Shown one piece after another: positions 46,567 through 59,705 of a stretch of DNA of 64,000 nucleotides (position 1 is the first letter of the stretch; every line of letters starts with the position of its first letter). Source of the DNA: Thermoflavimicrobium dichotomicum (GTDB lineage Bacteria; Bacillota; Bacilli; Thermoactinomycetales; Thermoactinomycetaceae); NCBI RefSeq assembly GCF_900114055.1, contig NZ_FORR01000001.1, positions 124,001-188,000 of the forward strand, written 5' to 3'. Position numbers and translations under genes: made by a program. The notes beneath the pieces are model-generated. The model was not told the DNA's origin. It ran no database searches and worked only from the letters and a program-made list of their open reading frames with translations.

Positions 46567-48855
46567 TCATTTTTTTTTCTTTGCTTTTTTCCGTTTCGCT
46601 TTTGGTTTTGATTTCTGCTTTTTCTTTTCGGCTTTCTCTTTTACTTCTGCAAAATCAATCACCTTTGCTTCTTTTTTGCCTTTTTTCTTCTTTTTCTTCT
46701 TGGCTTTGTCCCGTTCCCCAAACTCTCCGAAATGCTCAATGAGTTCAAAATCGATTTTTCTTTCTTCCAGATTAACAGAACTGACACGGACGATCACACG
46801 ATCACCGATGCGGAAGATCCGTCCTGTTCTTTCACCGATAAGGAGATATGCCCGATCGTCATAGTAATAGTAATCATCCGTTAAATAGCTGACATGAATC
46901 AGACCTTCAATGGTGTTAGGCAATTCAACAAAGATCCCAAATGAAGTCACACTGCTGATGGTTCCTTCAAATTCTTCACCGATATGTTGTTGCATAAATT
47001 CTGCCTGTTTCAAGGCCTGAGTTTCACGTTCTGCATCCACGGCAAGCCGTTCACGAATCGATGAATGCTGAGCTGCATCTGGCAAGTAAGAGTTGAGCTG
47101 ATCGATTCGTTCCACCGTTAAACTGCCCTGCGTGATGACTTCACGGATAATTCGATGGATCAGTAAATCCGGATAGCGACGAATCGGGGAAGTAAAGTGA
47201 GTATAAAAGGGCGCTGCCAATCCAAAATGCCCTACACATTCAGCTGCATATTTCGCTTGTTTCATCGAACGAAGCATGACCGTACTGATTGCCTTTTCTT
47301 CTGGACGGCCACTGATTTTATCCAGCAGTTGCTGTAGGGAACGTGGCTTCACTTTATCTGGTTTTCCCTTGATGGTATAACCAAAGCTGCTTACAAATTC
47401 ATAAAAGGATTGTAACCTTTCCGTATCCGGATTTTCGTGAATCCGATAAACAAAAGGAACATCCAGTCGGTAAAAATGTTCTGCAACTGTTTCATTGGCT
47501 GCTAACATAAATTCTTCAATCAAACGCTCTGCAACCGTCCGCGGACGTTTCACCACATCAATCGGCTTCCCGTTTTCATCCACAATCACTTTGGCCTCGT
47601 CAAAATTAAAATCAATAGCTCCCCGTTGCATCCGTTTACTCCTTAATGTCTCCGCCAATTCAGCCATCAGACGAAAATCCTCAACCAATGGCTCATATCG
47701 TTCAATGAGCTCAGGATCTTCATCCACCAAAATTTTCTTTACAGCTGTATAAGTCATTCTTTCATTGGTCCGAATGACACTGGGGTAAATTTCATAGTCG
47801 ACTACTTGTCCATTGGAGTCGATTTCCATATCACAAGTCATGGTTAACCGATCCACTTGTGGATTCAAGCTGCAAATCCCATTCGATAAACGCTTGGGCA
47901 GCATCGGAATCACCCGGTCAACCAAATACACACTACAACCCCGTTCATAGGCTTCTCGATCCAAAGCACTTCCTTCTTTGACATAATAACTCACATCAGC
48001 AATGTGCACACCTAAGCGAATATTCCCATTGGGAAGCCTCTCTACAGAGACAGCGTCATCCAAATCCTTGGCATCTTCTCCGTCAATGGTTACCATCTTG
48101 CGTTCGCGTAAATCACGCCGACCTTGGATCTCCTCTTCACTGATAGTTTCGGGGATGGCTTCTGCTTCTCTGAGTACATCCTCAGGAAATTCTTCCGGCA
48201 ATCCATGCTTCCGTATAATTGAAACAATATCAACGCCCGGATCGTCCTTATTTCCCAGAATCTCAATAATTTCCCCTTCTGCACTATACCGGCCTGTTGG
48301 GTAATGCAACAACTTCACAACGACCTTCTGTTTATTTTGAGCGCCCATTCGATGTTCAGCTGGAATAAATATATCCGCCGTCAGACGTGGATCATCCGGG
48401 ATAACAAATCCAAAATATTGATTGAGGGCTATAAACGTACCCACAACCGATTCACGTCCTCTTTTTAAAATCCGAACAACCTCACCCTCCGGGCGCCGAT
48501 CATGTCTCTTTCTTGTATGGATCCGTGCGAGAACCAGGTCCCCATCCATTGCTCCATTCATATCATTGGGTTGAATATAGACATCTTGCATTTGGGCTGA
48601 ATCGGGGATCACAAAACCGTAACCTTTTGTACTTCCCTGCAATGTTCCGCGCACCAAATTAAAACGTTCAGGGACGCCATACCGCTTGGCACGGGTTTGT
48701 ACAATTTTTCCGTCTGCTTCTAACTCATTTACCAGTTGAATAAAATTCTCTTTTTCCTCCTCTTTCACCGCAAAAGACTCCATTAACTCTTCCAAAGTAA
48801 GCGGCTTATATGCTTGTTCCAGCATAAATCTCCGAATTTCTTGTTCTGTTGTCAT
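46567..48855 (-). CDS. rnr: Ribonuclease R
   Basis: This 762-residue processive 3'-5' exoribonuclease degrades structured RNA and takes part in trans-translation quality control. Domains: an N-terminal winged helix (1-70), two cold-shock OB folds (about 80-230), the RNB catalytic domain (about 255-580; DGEDAKDLDDAVSVE with the Mg-binding aspartates, HIADVSYYV), an S1 domain (about 635-715) and a very lysine-rich tail. Context with smpB and ssrA agrees. Confidence 0.96.
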   Translation of the reverse strand: MTTEQEIRRFMLEQAYKPLTLEELMESFAVKEEEKENFIQLVNELEADGKIVQTRAKRYGVPERFNLVRGTLQGSTKGYGFVIPDSAQMQDVYIQPNDMNGAMDGDLVLARIHTRKRHDRRPEGEVVRILKRGRESVVGTFIALNQYFGFVIPDDPRLTADIFIPAEHRMGAQNKQKVVVKLLHYPTGRYSAEGEIIEILGNKDDPGVDIVSIIRKHGLPEEFPEDVLREAEAIPETISEEEIQGRRDLRERKMVTIDGEDAKDLDDAVSVERLPNGNIRLGVHIADVSYYVKEGSALDREAYERGCSVYLVDRVIPMLPKRLSNGICSLNPQVDRLTMTCDMEIDSNGQVVDYEIYPSVIRTNERMTYTAVKKILVDEDPELIERYEPLVEDFRLMAELAETLRSKRMQRGAIDFNFDEAKVIVDENGKPIDVVKRPRTVAERLIEEFMLAANETVAEHFYRLDVPFVYRIHENPDTERLQSFYEFVSSFGYTIKGKPDKVKPRSLQQLLDKISGRPEEKAISTVMLRSMKQAKYAAECVGHFGLAAPFYTHFTSPIRRYPDLLIHRIIREVITQGSLTVERIDQLNSYLPDAAQHSSIRERLAVDAERETQALKQAEFMQQHIGEEFEGTISSVTSFGIFVELPNTIEGLIHVSYLTDDYYYYDDRAYLLIGERTGRIFRIGDRVIVRVSSVNLEERKIDFELIEHFGEFGERDKAKKKKKKKGKKEAKVIDFAEVKEKAEKKKQKSKPKAKRKKAKKKK

Positions 48856-48873
48856 CTAGCTAGCTCCTTTCAA

Positions 48874-49647
48874 TCAAGCCAAACCTTTTATACTCATAGA
48901 GTTTTCAATTATAAAATGTTCCACCTCTTGGAATAATTTCCCTCTTTCTTTATCTAATGTTATAATATGACATGAATTTTCATACCAAGATAGTTTTTTC
49001 TTTTCAGAAGAAATATGTTCTAGAATATAATCCGCACTTTCCGGCTCCACTGTTTCATCCTGTCGAGATTGAACAATCAAGGCAGGAACCGTTACTTTTG
49101 ATAAGGATGGACGCATTTGGGTACGAATAAATTTCTTCAGACTCGCTACACACTTAAGAGGTGTTCGATCGATCGGAACCATCATCGACTCAATCTCAGG
49201 ATCACGCTTTCGACGATTCTTCGGAGTATAAAATGGATAAAAATAATGAACCAAATCGACAAACATGAGCCGACGATCTTTGATCCAAACGGGAGTGCAC
49301 ATGGAAATCACTCCATCCACTGGTTTTTGTGCAGCCAGAAATAAGGTCAAGGCACCTCCCATCGATAAACCAGCTACAAATAAATGATCAAGCTCTTCTT
49401 TCTGCAATCGCTCATAGGCATCGAGAACACTTTGCCACCAATCTCTCCAGCCTGTTTTTACCATCTCCTCTGCTGTTTTTCCATGTCCAGCCAAAAGAGG
49501 TGCATAGACTGTATAGCCTTTGTCAATAAAATATTGCCCCATAGGTCGAAGTTCAGATGGACTTCCCGAAAATCCATGTATTAATAGGATTCCCGTTTTT
49601 CCACCCTTATAAAAAAAAGGTTCTGGAGAACGTCGCACGATTTTCAT
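48874..49647 (-). CDS. est: Carboxylesterase (Est30-like alpha/beta hydrolase)
   Basis: This 257-residue hydrolase has an HGFSGSP oxyanion region (24-30), the nucleophile Ser95 in GLSMG, a late Asp (QSRQDETV) and His (NSCHIITLD). It cleaves short-chain carboxyl esters; the physiological substrate is unknown. A gene of this type lies between secG and rnr in many Bacillales, as here. It ends 19 bases before rnr. Confidence 0.92.
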   Translation of the reverse strand: MKIVRRSPEPFFYKGGKTGILLIHGFSGSPSELRPMGQYFIDKGYTVYAPLLAGHGKTAEEMVKTGWRDWWQSVLDAYERLQKEELDHLFVAGLSMGGALTLFLAAQKPVDGVISMCTPVWIKDRRLMFVDLVHYFYPFYTPKNRRKRDPEIESMMVPIDRTPLKCVASLKKFIRTQMRPSLSKVTVPALIVQSRQDETVEPESADYILEHISSEKKKLSWYENSCHIITLDKERGKLFQEVEHFIIENSMSIKGLA

Positions 49648-49667
49648 GATGCATCCCCTTTAATCCT

Positions 49668-49880
49668 TTACTCACGATCATTCTGTAAGATAAAAGACGA
49701 TACCTTACCCAGTAAGTAAGAAATCGCCCTTACTATCTTCGCTATTGTTTCTATTAAGTATTCTTCCTCAGAAAAAAGTAATGCGGTTGATTTCATTTGT
49801 CCAAACTTCTTCATCCAAGCGATGCTATGATTATTCCCTCTCAGGATATATAAAAAACACCATTCATTATTCATATACAA
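49668..49880 (-). CDS. Doubtful small hypothetical protein
   Basis: An open frame of 70 codons in the gap between the 5S rRNA and est. It contains a helical, hydrophobic tail (EEYLIETIAKIVRAISYLLGKVSSF). No start with a good ribosome site is seen; GAGAGGG at about 49840 is out of position. It may be noise. Confidence 0.22.
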   Translation of the reverse strand: MYMNNEWCFLYILRGNNHSIAWMKKFGQMKSTALLFSEEEYLIETIAKIVRAISYLLGKVSSFILQNDRE

Positions 49881-49919
49881 TTCTCAAAAAAACAAGGGGA
49901 CTCCCTTAACGAAAGTAAA

Positions 49920-49958
49920 AATAAAACCGACTTGATTTGATCAAATCAAGTCGGTTTA
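49920..49958 (-). terminator. Terminator of the 5S rRNA gene
   Basis: A 15-bp perfect stem (AAACCGACTTGATTT / AAATCAAGTCGGTTT) with a 4-nt loop, followed on the minus strand by TATTTTTAC, 5 bases after the 5S 3' end. Confidence 0.93.
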
Positions 49959-49962
49959 CTCA

Positions 49963-50080
<118 letters not shown>

Positions 50081-50169
50081 GTTATGTATTCTAACATGAT
50101 ATTCTATTCTTGTCAATTTATTTTTACATAAAAGAAAAACAGCTGAAAAAGGCTGTTTCTCTTTCTGCA

Positions 50170-50403
50170 TTACTTTAAGAAGTATCCAACTAATAGAGCA
50201 GAAACAATAAAAAGTACCGCAAAGATCGTGGTTAAACGGCTCAGTAATGCATCAATTCCACGGGCTTTTGCCTTTCCAAACAGCTGTTCTGCTCCACCAC
50301 CAACGGTTCCAGATAAACCAGCACTTTTGCTTGATTGCAGCAAAATCACTATAATCAAACAAATACTGACGATAGCCAGAAAAATTTTTGCAGCGATGAC
50401 CAT
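50170..50403 (-). CDS. secG: Protein translocase subunit SecG
   Basis: This 77-residue membrane subunit of SecYEG has two transmembrane helices (about 3-22 and 56-75) around the conserved SSKSAGLSGTVGGGAEQLFGKAKARG loop region. GGGGAGG precedes the ATG. It is first in the secG-est-rnr-smpB direction. Confidence 0.95.
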   Translation of the reverse strand: MVIAAKIFLAIVSICLIIVILLQSSKSAGLSGTVGGGAEQLFGKAKARGIDALLSRLTTIFAVLFIVSALLVGYFLK

Positions 50404-50564
50404 GTTGTGACCTCCCCGTCACTAGTACTTCTGTAAATATAACACGAAGAGGCTTTCTTTTCAATAAATGGAGGAATAGGATGTCCGTGAACGTATATAA
50501 GGTGTCTGTTTGCGATCAAACCGCTTTTCGTTGAGCCATGATTGCCCTTATGCCGGATGACAGC

Positions 50565-50597
50565 GAAACTTTCGATCGGAAACCCAAGTTGCTGTCA
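50565..50597. repeat. Hairpin of unknown function near repeat copy C
   Basis: TGACAGC-GA-AACTT pairs with AAGTT-GCTGTCA (12 bp with a 2-nt bulge). It lies in the secG-eno gap, 35 bases from repeat C. Its T-rich side is weak, so it is not clearly a terminator. Confidence 0.5.
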
Positions 50598-50629
50598 ATA
50601 ACTAAAAAATATAAAAACTGATAGTTTTT

Positions 50630-50738
50630 TGATAAATTTTCCGTAAAATACCGGTTTTCCTTTTCCGTTTCATTGTTTAATAAAAGCGAGCAAAAGTTGT
50701 TCAACTGGAAAAGGAAAACCGCGTTTGTCAAAGTCTCA
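50630..50738 (+). repeat. Terminator-associated hairpin repeat, copy C
   Basis: Arms ACCGGTTTTCCTTTTCC and GGAAAAGGAAAACCGCG with loop GCGAGCAAAAGTTGTTCAAC; ends TTTTGATAAATTTTCCG and GTTTGTCAAAGTC. Same architecture as copies A and B, about 59 bases beyond the eno stop codon, where no other terminator for the glycolytic operon is visible. Confidence 0.82.
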
Positions 50739-50796
50739 CTTAATCAAAATGGACTAAGGTTCTTTGCTTATGGAACATGGCTATCATGATCCTAAA

Positions 50797-52095
<1,299 letters not shown>

Positions 52096-52099
52096 TCAA

Positions 52100-53641
52100 T
52101 TATGAATGAATCAATAGTGTTTTTCCTGTCATTTCTTTTGGCTGAGGCAATCCGAGCAAGTCAAGCAATGTGGGAGCCAAATCAGCCAAGATTCCATCAT
52201 TGCGCAATTGGACGGATGGATCAGTTACAATACAGGGAACCGGGAAAGTAGTATGGGCTGTATGTGGACGATTTTGCTCATCCAGTACCATATCGGCATT
52301 TCCATGATCGGCCGTAATAATGGCTAATCCACCTTTAGAGAGTACCTGATCCACTACTTTGCCCAGACATTCATCGACTGCTTCCACAGCCCGAATCGTT
52401 GGTTCCAGTTTACCGGAGTGACCCACCATATCCGGATTGGCAAAGTTTAAAATAATCGTATCGTATTTCTCTGCTTCGATCTCTTTCAGTAAGCTTTCTG
52501 TTACTTCATAAGCACTCATCTCTGGTTTGAGGTCATATGTAGCCACTTTGGGGGAATTGATTAAAATCCGGTCTTCGCCCGGAAACGGCTCTTCTCTTCC
52601 ACCGCTAAAGAAGAACGTCACATGTGGATATTTTTCCGTCTCAGCAATCCGTAATTGCTTTAAACCATGCCGAGAGATGACTTCACCGTAAGTATTGTCT
52701 AAATCAACCGGTTTATATGCCACATAGCCATTGACTGTCTCGCTAAAATGAGTCAGGCAGACATAGCACAGATTGTGGAATTGCTTTTCACCACGGTCAA
52801 ATCCACGAAAATCTTTGTTCGTAAACGCTTGCGAAATCTGAATGGCACGGTCTGGACGGAAATTAAAGAAAATAATCGCATCATTTTCTTCCACAGTTCC
52901 TACGGGTCGATCTTCTTCGTCCACAATCACAGTAGGAACAACGAACTCATCAAATACGCTCTTTTCATAGGATTCTTTTACAGCCTGGATTGGATCACGA
53001 TATTTTGGTCCCTCACCATACACCATCGCACGATACGCTTTTTCTGTACGTTCCCAGCGACGGTCACGATCCATCGCATAATATCTTCCTTGTACAGTAG
53101 CTAACTGACCTACGCCCAATTCTTTCATTTTGCTTTGCAACTGCTCAATATAACGAATGGCACTATCAGGTGCGACATCTCTTCCATCCAGGAAAGCATG
53201 CACATATACACGGTCTACTTTTTCTTTTGCTGCCAGCGCAAGTAAAGCAAAGAGATGGTCAATATGACTGTGTACACCACCATCAGATAGCAAGCCATAT
53301 AAATGAAGACTGCTTTGATGTTCATTTACATGCTGAATCGCTTTTAGGAAAGTTTCATTGTTAAAGAAAGAACCTTCATGAATGGCTTTACTGATCCTGG
53401 TCAAATCCTGGTATACGATTCGCCCGGCGCCAATATTTAAATGTCCGACTTCGGAATTTCCCATCTGTCCTTCAGGAAGTCCAACAGCATTTCCACTCGC
53501 TTGTAGTGTCGTATGTGGATATTGATTCCAATAGCGATCAAAGTTTGGCTTATTTGCCTGAGCCACAGCGTTCCCATGTCGTTCTTCTCTTAACGCAAAT
53601 CCATCCAGAATGATTAAAATAACCGGTTTGGGTCTACTCAT
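52100..53641 (-). CDS. gpmI: 2,3-bisphosphoglycerate-independent phosphoglycerate mutase
   Basis: This 513-residue Mn-dependent mutase interconverts 3- and 2-phosphoglycerate; activity in spore formers is pH- and Mn-sensitive. The phosphatase-domain nucleophile Ser63 lies in [28 protein letters not shown] and TADHGNAD carry substrate and metal ligands. Its start overlaps the tpiA stop by 4 bases. Confidence 0.96.
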   Translation of the reverse strand: MSRPKPVILIILDGFALREERHGNAVAQANKPNFDRYWNQYPHTTLQASGNAVGLPEGQMGNSEVGHLNIGAGRIVYQDLTRISKAIHEGSFFNNETFLKAIQHVNEHQSSLHLYGLLSDGGVHSHIDHLFALLALAAKEKVDRVYVHAFLDGRDVAPDSAIRYIEQLQSKMKELGVGQLATVQGRYYAMDRDRRWERTEKAYRAMVYGEGPKYRDPIQAVKESYEKSVFDEFVVPTVIVDEEDRPVGTVEENDAIIFFNFRPDRAIQISQAFTNKDFRGFDRGEKQFHNLCYVCLTHFSETVNGYVAYKPVDLDNTYGEVISRHGLKQLRIAETEKYPHVTFFFSGGREEPFPGEDRILINSPKVATYDLKPEMSAYEVTESLLKEIEAEKYDTIILNFANPDMVGHSGKLEPTIRAVEAVDECLGKVVDQVLSKGGLAIITADHGNADMVLDEQNRPHTAHTTFPVPCIVTDPSVQLRNDGILADLAPTLLDLLGLPQPKEMTGKTLLIHS

Positions 53642-54417
53642 GCTCCATCACCTTTTCGGCTAGCTGCTAGGACTAATGCCATAAAAGAGTCTGGCTTAAG
53701 GCTGGCTCCACCAACCAATGCCCCATCAATATCGGTTTGCTCCAAGAAAGAAGCAATATTTTCCGGTTTTACACTGCCACCGTACTGGATTCGCACTTCA
53801 TTAGCAATTTGCCAGTCATATCCTGCCGCTACTGTTTTTCGAATAAACGAAATCACTTCACCAGCATCTTCGGCTGTGGAAGCTTTTCCTGTTCCAATGG
53901 CCCATACAGGTTCATACGCAATGATCGCCTTTTTCACTTGATCTGAAGAAAGTCCATCGATCGCAGCTCGAACCTGACGTTCCACCACTGCTTTGGTTTG
54001 TTCATTTTCGCGCTCCTCTAAGGTTTCGCCTACACAGATAATCGGGATTAACCCTGTTTTCACCGCAGCCTTTACTTTTTTATTCACTGTTTCATCCGTT
54101 TCTCCAAAATAAGCCCGACGTTCCGAATGACCAATAATGACATACTGTACACCCACTGCTTTGAGCATGGGAATACTGATCTCGCCTGTATAGGCTCCTT
54201 CTGTTTCCCAATGAACATTTTGTGCTCCAATCCCTACTTTACTTCCTTGAGCCTGTTCTGCCAAAGATGGAAGACAAAGATAAGGAGCACAGATCACCAC
54301 TTCTACATCATCAGGAAGAGTGGAAAGAGGTAAAGCGCGTAAAAATTCCTTTGCTTCTTCCACTGTTTTATACATCTTCCAGTTACCAGCAATCACTGGT
54401 GTTCGTGTGATGGTCAT
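53638..54417 (-). CDS. tpiA: Triose-phosphate isomerase
   Basis: This 259-residue TIM-barrel enzyme interconverts dihydroxyacetone phosphate and glyceraldehyde 3-phosphate. Active-site segments: GNWKMYK (Lys14), IGHSERR (His), and [12 protein letters not shown] (Glu). Length is normal. It lies between pgk (14-base gap) and gpmI (overlap). Confidence 0.97.
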   Translation of the reverse strand: MTITRTPVIAGNWKMYKTVEEAKEFLRALPLSTLPDDVEVVICAPYLCLPSLAEQAQGSKVGIGAQNVHWETEGAYTGEISIPMLKAVGVQYVIIGHSERRAYFGETDETVNKKVKAAVKTGLIPIICVGETLEERENEQTKAVVERQVRAAIDGLSSDQVKKAIIAYEPVWAIGTGKASTAEDAGEVISFIRKTVAAGYDWQIANEVRIQYGGSVKPENIASFLEQTDIDGALVGGASLKPDSFMALVLAASRKGDGA

Positions 54418-54431
54418 CCAACCTCACCAAC

Positions 54432-55619
54432 CTATTCTTTATCGTTTAGTACCGCCACTCCTGGCAATTCCTTTCCTTCCATCAGCTCAAGCGATGCTCC
54501 CCCACCAGTGGAAACATGGTCTACTTGGTCTGCCAATCCTGCTTTTTCAATCGCTGCTGCAGAATCTCCACCACCTACAATGGTGACCGCATCTGACTCA
54601 GCCATCGCTTGTGCAATCGCATTGGTACCATGTGCAAACTGATCCATTTCAAATACACCCATCGGCCCATTCCAAACAACCAAACGGGATTGGCGAATAA
54701 CGTCAGCAAAAAGTTCTCGTGTTTTGGGACCGATATCCAATCCCATCATATCTTCTGGAATTTGATCGACTGCCACTGTTTTCACTTGGGCCGGGTTTGG
54801 ATCAAATTCATTGGCAACGACCACGTCAACAGGCAAATAAAGGCGAACTCCCTTTTCTTCGGCTTGACGAATAAAAGATTTGGCCAATTCTTCCTTGTCC
54901 GCTTCAAATAAAGATTTTCCGATTTCATATCCTTTGGCCCGAATAAAAGTAAAAGAAAGACCGCCACCAATGATGAGATGATCTACTTTATCCAGTAAAT
55001 TCTGGATCACCCCGATCTTGTCTTTCACTTTCGCCCCACCGATAATAGCGGTAAATGGACGCTCAGGATTGGTCATGGCCTGACCTAGCGTATCCAATTC
55101 CTTTTGCATGAGGAATCCTGCTACAGCAGGTATGTATTCTGCAATTCCAGCGGTTGACGCATGTGCACGATGTGCGGTTCCAAAAGCGTCATTGACATAG
55201 AGATCTGCCAATTTGGCAAATGCTTTAGCCAGTTCCGGATCATTTTCTTCTTCACCTGGATGAAAGCGAACATTCTCCAATAACAGTACTTCTCCCTCTT
55301 TGAGTTCTGCCACCCGATGTTCTACTTCCGGCCCGATTACTTCATCCACTTTGGCTACCGGTTGTCCCAAATATTCTGCTAAACGGGCAGCTACGGGAGT
55401 TAAACGCATTTCTTCGACCACTTTTCCCTTGGGTCGTCCCAAATGACTCGCCAGGATCACCTTCGCCCCATTCTCCACCAAATATTGGATTGTAGGCAAA
55501 GCTGCACGAATCCGGGTATCATCCGTAATTTCCCCATTCTCCATAGGGACGTTAAAGTCGACCCGACAAAATACTCGCTTTCCACGAAGCTCTACATCAC
55601 GAATGGATTTTTTGTTCAC
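54432..55619 (-). CDS. pgk: Phosphoglycerate kinase
   Basis: This 395-residue two-lobed kinase makes ATP from 1,3-bisphosphoglycerate. [31 protein letters not shown], the hinge and the nucleotide loop [14 protein letters not shown] are all present. The true start is the GTG at 55619 behind a GGGGGG run; the longer frame to 55760 would overlap gap. The 80-base gap after gap may hold a processing site but shows no terminator. Confidence 0.96.
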   Translation of the reverse strand: MNKKSIRDVELRGKRVFCRVDFNVPMENGEITDDTRIRAALPTIQYLVENGAKVILASHLGRPKGKVVEEMRLTPVAARLAEYLGQPVAKVDEVIGPEVEHRVAELKEGEVLLLENVRFHPGEEENDPELAKAFAKLADLYVNDAFGTAHRAHASTAGIAEYIPAVAGFLMQKELDTLGQAMTNPERPFTAIIGGAKVKDKIGVIQNLLDKVDHLIIGGGLSFTFIRAKGYEIGKSLFEADKEELAKSFIRQAEEKGVRLYLPVDVVVANEFDPNPAQVKTVAVDQIPEDMMGLDIGPKTRELFADVIRQSRLVVWNGPMGVFEMDQFAHGTNAIAQAMAESDAVTIVGGGDSAAAIEKAGLADQVDHVSTGGGASLELMEGKELPGVAVLNDKE

Positions 55620-55699
55620 AAAGTACCCCCCTGGTTTACAAGAAAGAGGAGAATAAGAAACATTCTCCTCTTCGATTTTATTCCTCTTCAATTCTAAAA

Positions 55700-56749
<1,050 letters not shown>

Positions 56750-56758
56750 TCAGAAAAT

Positions 56759-57835
56759 TCATCTCGAATCACCATATTTGTTTTCCGTATCTTTCCCATT
56801 TACATGGATAAAATTGCTGGATTTCAAAATCTCCTCTGCTGCTCCTTCATCGGTAATCAGCACATGAACAGGCGAAAGGGCACATACTGCTTTAATCGCT
56901 TCTGCTTTACTTGCTCCACCAGCTACAGCTATTCTGATTTCGATTTGATCCAAGTCTTCTAACTGCAAGCCAACAATCGGTATTTGGTGTACGATACTCC
57001 CAGACTTATTTACATAATAGCCAAAGAATTCACCGACGGCTTCCTCTTGTTCGAGCTTCTTCATGACTTCCGGAGAAGATTTGCGCCGGATCGCCATTTT
57101 TTTTGCATCTCCGATACCATGCAGGACGATTCGCGCCTGGCGCAAATATGCGAGTGTTTTTTCAATATGCGGTTCTCTCATTAATGTCTCATAAGCTTCT
57201 GGGCTCAATTGATCCGGAACATGTAACAATCTGTACTTCCCTCCGGAATTCTTGGCCATTAAAGAAGCAATATAGTTGGCTCCCAGCTCAACCGCTTCAT
57301 CCAAACCTCCGCGAGTAGGGACAAATGTTGTCGACTTTAATGATGGGGTCGGTGTCAACATTTCAGCTACTGCCAATACACTGGAACCACCAGTCACGGC
57401 AACTACCTGATTGTCAACAGCCATTTGTTGCAAAACCCGTGCGCCGGCACGCCCCATCTCTTTCTTCACCCATCCAGATTGATCCGTGTCACCTGTTACT
57501 ACAATCACTTCTTTTATTCCCAGTAAATCAGACAGCTTTCTTTCCAGTTCGGTAATTCCAAACAGCTCTCGAATAATCTGCTCCATTTCTTGTAATACGC
57601 GGCTGCCTTCGTCGGTTAAAGTCATACCTGCTGTTGAAACATCGATCAAACCTTGTGCACGTAAAAATTCAGCCTCCGAACGAAGAACTCTTTCGGTCAA
57701 ATGAATAGTAGTGGTCAGACTGCGACGGCCAACTGGCTGCATTAAGCGAATTTGATGAAGAATTTCATATCTTTTTCTCATGACTTTCAGTAAATCTGGT
57801 AATAATTTTTTTTGGATATTGAGTAGATCTTTCAT
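56759..57835 (-). CDS. cggR: Central glycolytic genes regulator CggR
   Basis: This 358-residue SorC-family repressor has an N-terminal DNA-binding domain (about 1-90; YEILHQIRLMQPVGRRSLTTTIHLTERVLRSEAEFL) and a C-terminal sugar-phosphate-sensing domain (GGSSVLAVAEML, IPIVGLQLEDL, AVAGGASKAEAIKA). In Bacillus subtilis fructose-1,6-bisphosphate releases CggR from its operator; the operator is conserved upstream here. It is first gene of the glycolytic operon. Confidence 0.95.
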   Translation of the reverse strand: MKDLLNIQKKLLPDLLKVMRKRYEILHQIRLMQPVGRRSLTTTIHLTERVLRSEAEFLRAQGLIDVSTAGMTLTDEGSRVLQEMEQIIRELFGITELERKLSDLLGIKEVIVVTGDTDQSGWVKKEMGRAGARVLQQMAVDNQVVAVTGGSSVLAVAEMLTPTPSLKSTTFVPTRGGLDEAVELGANYIASLMAKNSGGKYRLLHVPDQLSPEAYETLMREPHIEKTLAYLRQARIVLHGIGDAKKMAIRRKSSPEVMKKLEQEEAVGEFFGYYVNKSGSIVHQIPIVGLQLEDLDQIEIRIAVAGGASKAEAIKAVCALSPVHVLITDEGAAEEILKSSNFIHVNGKDTENKYGDSR

Positions 57836-57847
57836 ATATCCCCTCCA

Positions 57848-57886
57848 AGGGACTTAATTAGTCCCGGTTATGCAAAAAACGTCCCA
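57848..57886 (-). promoter_or_regulatory. CggR operator upstream of cggR-gapA
   Basis: The minus strand reads TGGGACGTTTTTTGCATAACCGGGAC, nearly the known Bacillus subtilis CggR site (two GGGAC half-sites with the same spacing). It is followed by a GGGACT-AATT-AAGTCCC dyad just before the ribosome site. The promoter itself, further upstream, is not clear-cut. Confidence 0.88.
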
Positions 57887-58070
57887 TACATCCCAAAAAA
57901 AAATAAGAAAAATTTCATCTGGATGGTTGACAACTTCCCCTTTGTTTGTTCGAATCAGCCTTGTTTCCTTACAGCCTGATTTTTTTGATAGCATTGTCAA
58001 ACGTCTCACATATATTCTACCTCATCTTAAAAGAGGCTTGCAAGAGACGGGAACGATCCTGTTTCATTTT

Positions 58071-59441
58071 TCAATCATTGTATCTCTTTCTGGCGGTAGA
58101 TGATGGTATTCCCAGTTCCTCCCGATATTTTGCTACTGTTCTGCGAGAGATATGAATTCCTTTCTCTTGTAACAGATGGGCAATTTTTTGATCAGAGAGC
58201 GGTTTGGTTTTGTCTTCGTTAGCGATTAACATCTGTATTTTATTCTTGACCGTTTTCATGCTCAAATCTTTTCCAGAATCAGTAGCCAGTCCTGATGGAA
58301 AAAAGAAACGAAATGGAAACAAACCATGGGGTGTTTGCATATATTTATGCTTTGTCGCTCTAGAAATCGTGGATTCGTGAAGTCCAAGCTCATCTCCCAC
58401 TTGCTTCAGTGTCAGAGGTTGTAGATGGTCAACACCTTCTTCAAAAAATCTCTTTTGCTTGTTAACAATCACCTCGGCAACCCGATAAATGGTCTCTCTT
58501 CTTTGCTCAATTCCTTTCATCAGCCATATGGCAGATTGCATCCAGTTTTTCAAATAAGCCGTGGCGGATTTTCCCAATTGTGCTTGTCGAATAAGTTGAA
58601 TGTAATCCTTATTCATCCTAAGACCCGAATAATAAGGATCATTTAAATAGATACAGTAATCATCCGCTTTTTTCTCCACGACTACATCAGGGTAAATCAT
58701 GACGGACGGCCTGCTTGAATAGCCTCCGCCGGGACGGGGATTACACTTTTTAATTTCATCGACAGCTTGTTGGATCTCTATTACTTCCACTTCCAGTTCC
58801 TGTGCAATCTTTTTCAGTTTTCCTTTCGCTACATCAGGAAGGTAACGATGTGCAACTTCGATGGCTAACTGATTCGGATTCGGTTTGCGTTTTAACTGAA
58901 TAACCAAACATTCCGCCAGAGATCTCGCTCCGACCCCTGCTGGATCCAAAGAATGTAACACTTCCAGACAAGTATCCCATATCGAAGAATCTATTTGAAA
59001 ACGCTTACATGCGGTTTGATAATCAACATCTAAATACCCCTTTTCATCCAGGTTGCCAATCAGATAAGTGCATACTTTTCGTACAAGAGGGTCTAACCGC
59101 ATAACACCTAACTGTTCTAACAGGATTTCATATAGTGAATCACTTTCTGATGCGATACGTTCAATGAAATCATCATGCTTTTCAGAAGAGGGCGTCGTTT
59201 TACCATAAATATTTCCTTTATTTAAATAATTGATCCAACTTTCAGCTCTTTTTCTCCACATTTCATCATCTTCAGAACCTGTCCATTCAAGGAGTGGATT
59301 TTCATTTATTTGTTCTTGAATATATTGTTCCAGTTCTGGCGCGGAGTATTGTAATAGTTGAATGGCTTGACGCAATTCGGGTGTCATCATTAACTTCATG
59401 CGTTGTTCTTGTACCAAATCAAAGCTCAGTTGTAATGCCAT
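58071..59441 (-). CDS. rpoN: RNA polymerase sigma-54 factor (RpoN/SigL)
   Basis: This 456-residue protein has the Gln-rich activator-interacting region I (MALQLSFDLVQEQRMKLMMTPELRQAIQLLQ), a core-binding middle domain and the C-terminal DNA-binding part with the RpoN box (RRTVAKYREELGIPSS). It directs polymerase to -24/-12 promoters such as that at 37545. The ATG at 59441 follows GGAGGTGA; the frame to 59468 is longer but unsupported. In Bacillus the same gene lies upstream of cggR. Confidence 0.95.
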   Translation of the reverse strand: MALQLSFDLVQEQRMKLMMTPELRQAIQLLQYSAPELEQYIQEQINENPLLEWTGSEDDEMWRKRAESWINYLNKGNIYGKTTPSSEKHDDFIERIASESDSLYEILLEQLGVMRLDPLVRKVCTYLIGNLDEKGYLDVDYQTACKRFQIDSSIWDTCLEVLHSLDPAGVGARSLAECLVIQLKRKPNPNQLAIEVAHRYLPDVAKGKLKKIAQELEVEVIEIQQAVDEIKKCNPRPGGGYSSRPSVMIYPDVVVEKKADDYCIYLNDPYYSGLRMNKDYIQLIRQAQLGKSATAYLKNWMQSAIWLMKGIEQRRETIYRVAEVIVNKQKRFFEEGVDHLQPLTLKQVGDELGLHESTISRATKHKYMQTPHGLFPFRFFFPSGLATDSGKDLSMKTVKNKIQMLIANEDKTKPLSDQKIAHLLQEKGIHISRRTVAKYREELGIPSSTARKRYND

Positions 59442-59661
59442 AAGTTCACCTCCGCTTTTATCCAACAAACCATTTTCGTTACTGAAGTATAAACAAAGCC
59501 CCCCACATTACTATCTAGATCTCTTTTTCCCGCTCTGATTGAATTTAAGTTCAACAAAATTCACTAAACGAAAAAGAAGTTTCAATACCAACTTTCTTTT
59601 GTCTTTATTTTATCATAAAAAACACAAAAAACGGGCGTAAATGCAATATAAATATTTCAAT

Positions 59662-59694
59662 ATAAAAAGAACGAGGTAACATACCCCGCTCTTT
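59662..59694 (-). terminator. Terminator of the amidase lipoprotein gene
   Basis: An 11-bp stem with two G-U pairs (AGAGCGGGGTA / TACCTCGTTCT) just after the stop codon, then TTTTTATATTG on the minus strand. Confidence 0.75.
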
Positions 59695-59705
59695 TACATC
59701 TCGTT

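Noticed and set aside
50506-50597. Sixth copy of the hairpin repeat family next to copy C
   Set aside because: A hairpin exists (50565-50597), but its arm and loop sequences do not match the family and the TTGACA-like end alone is not enough.
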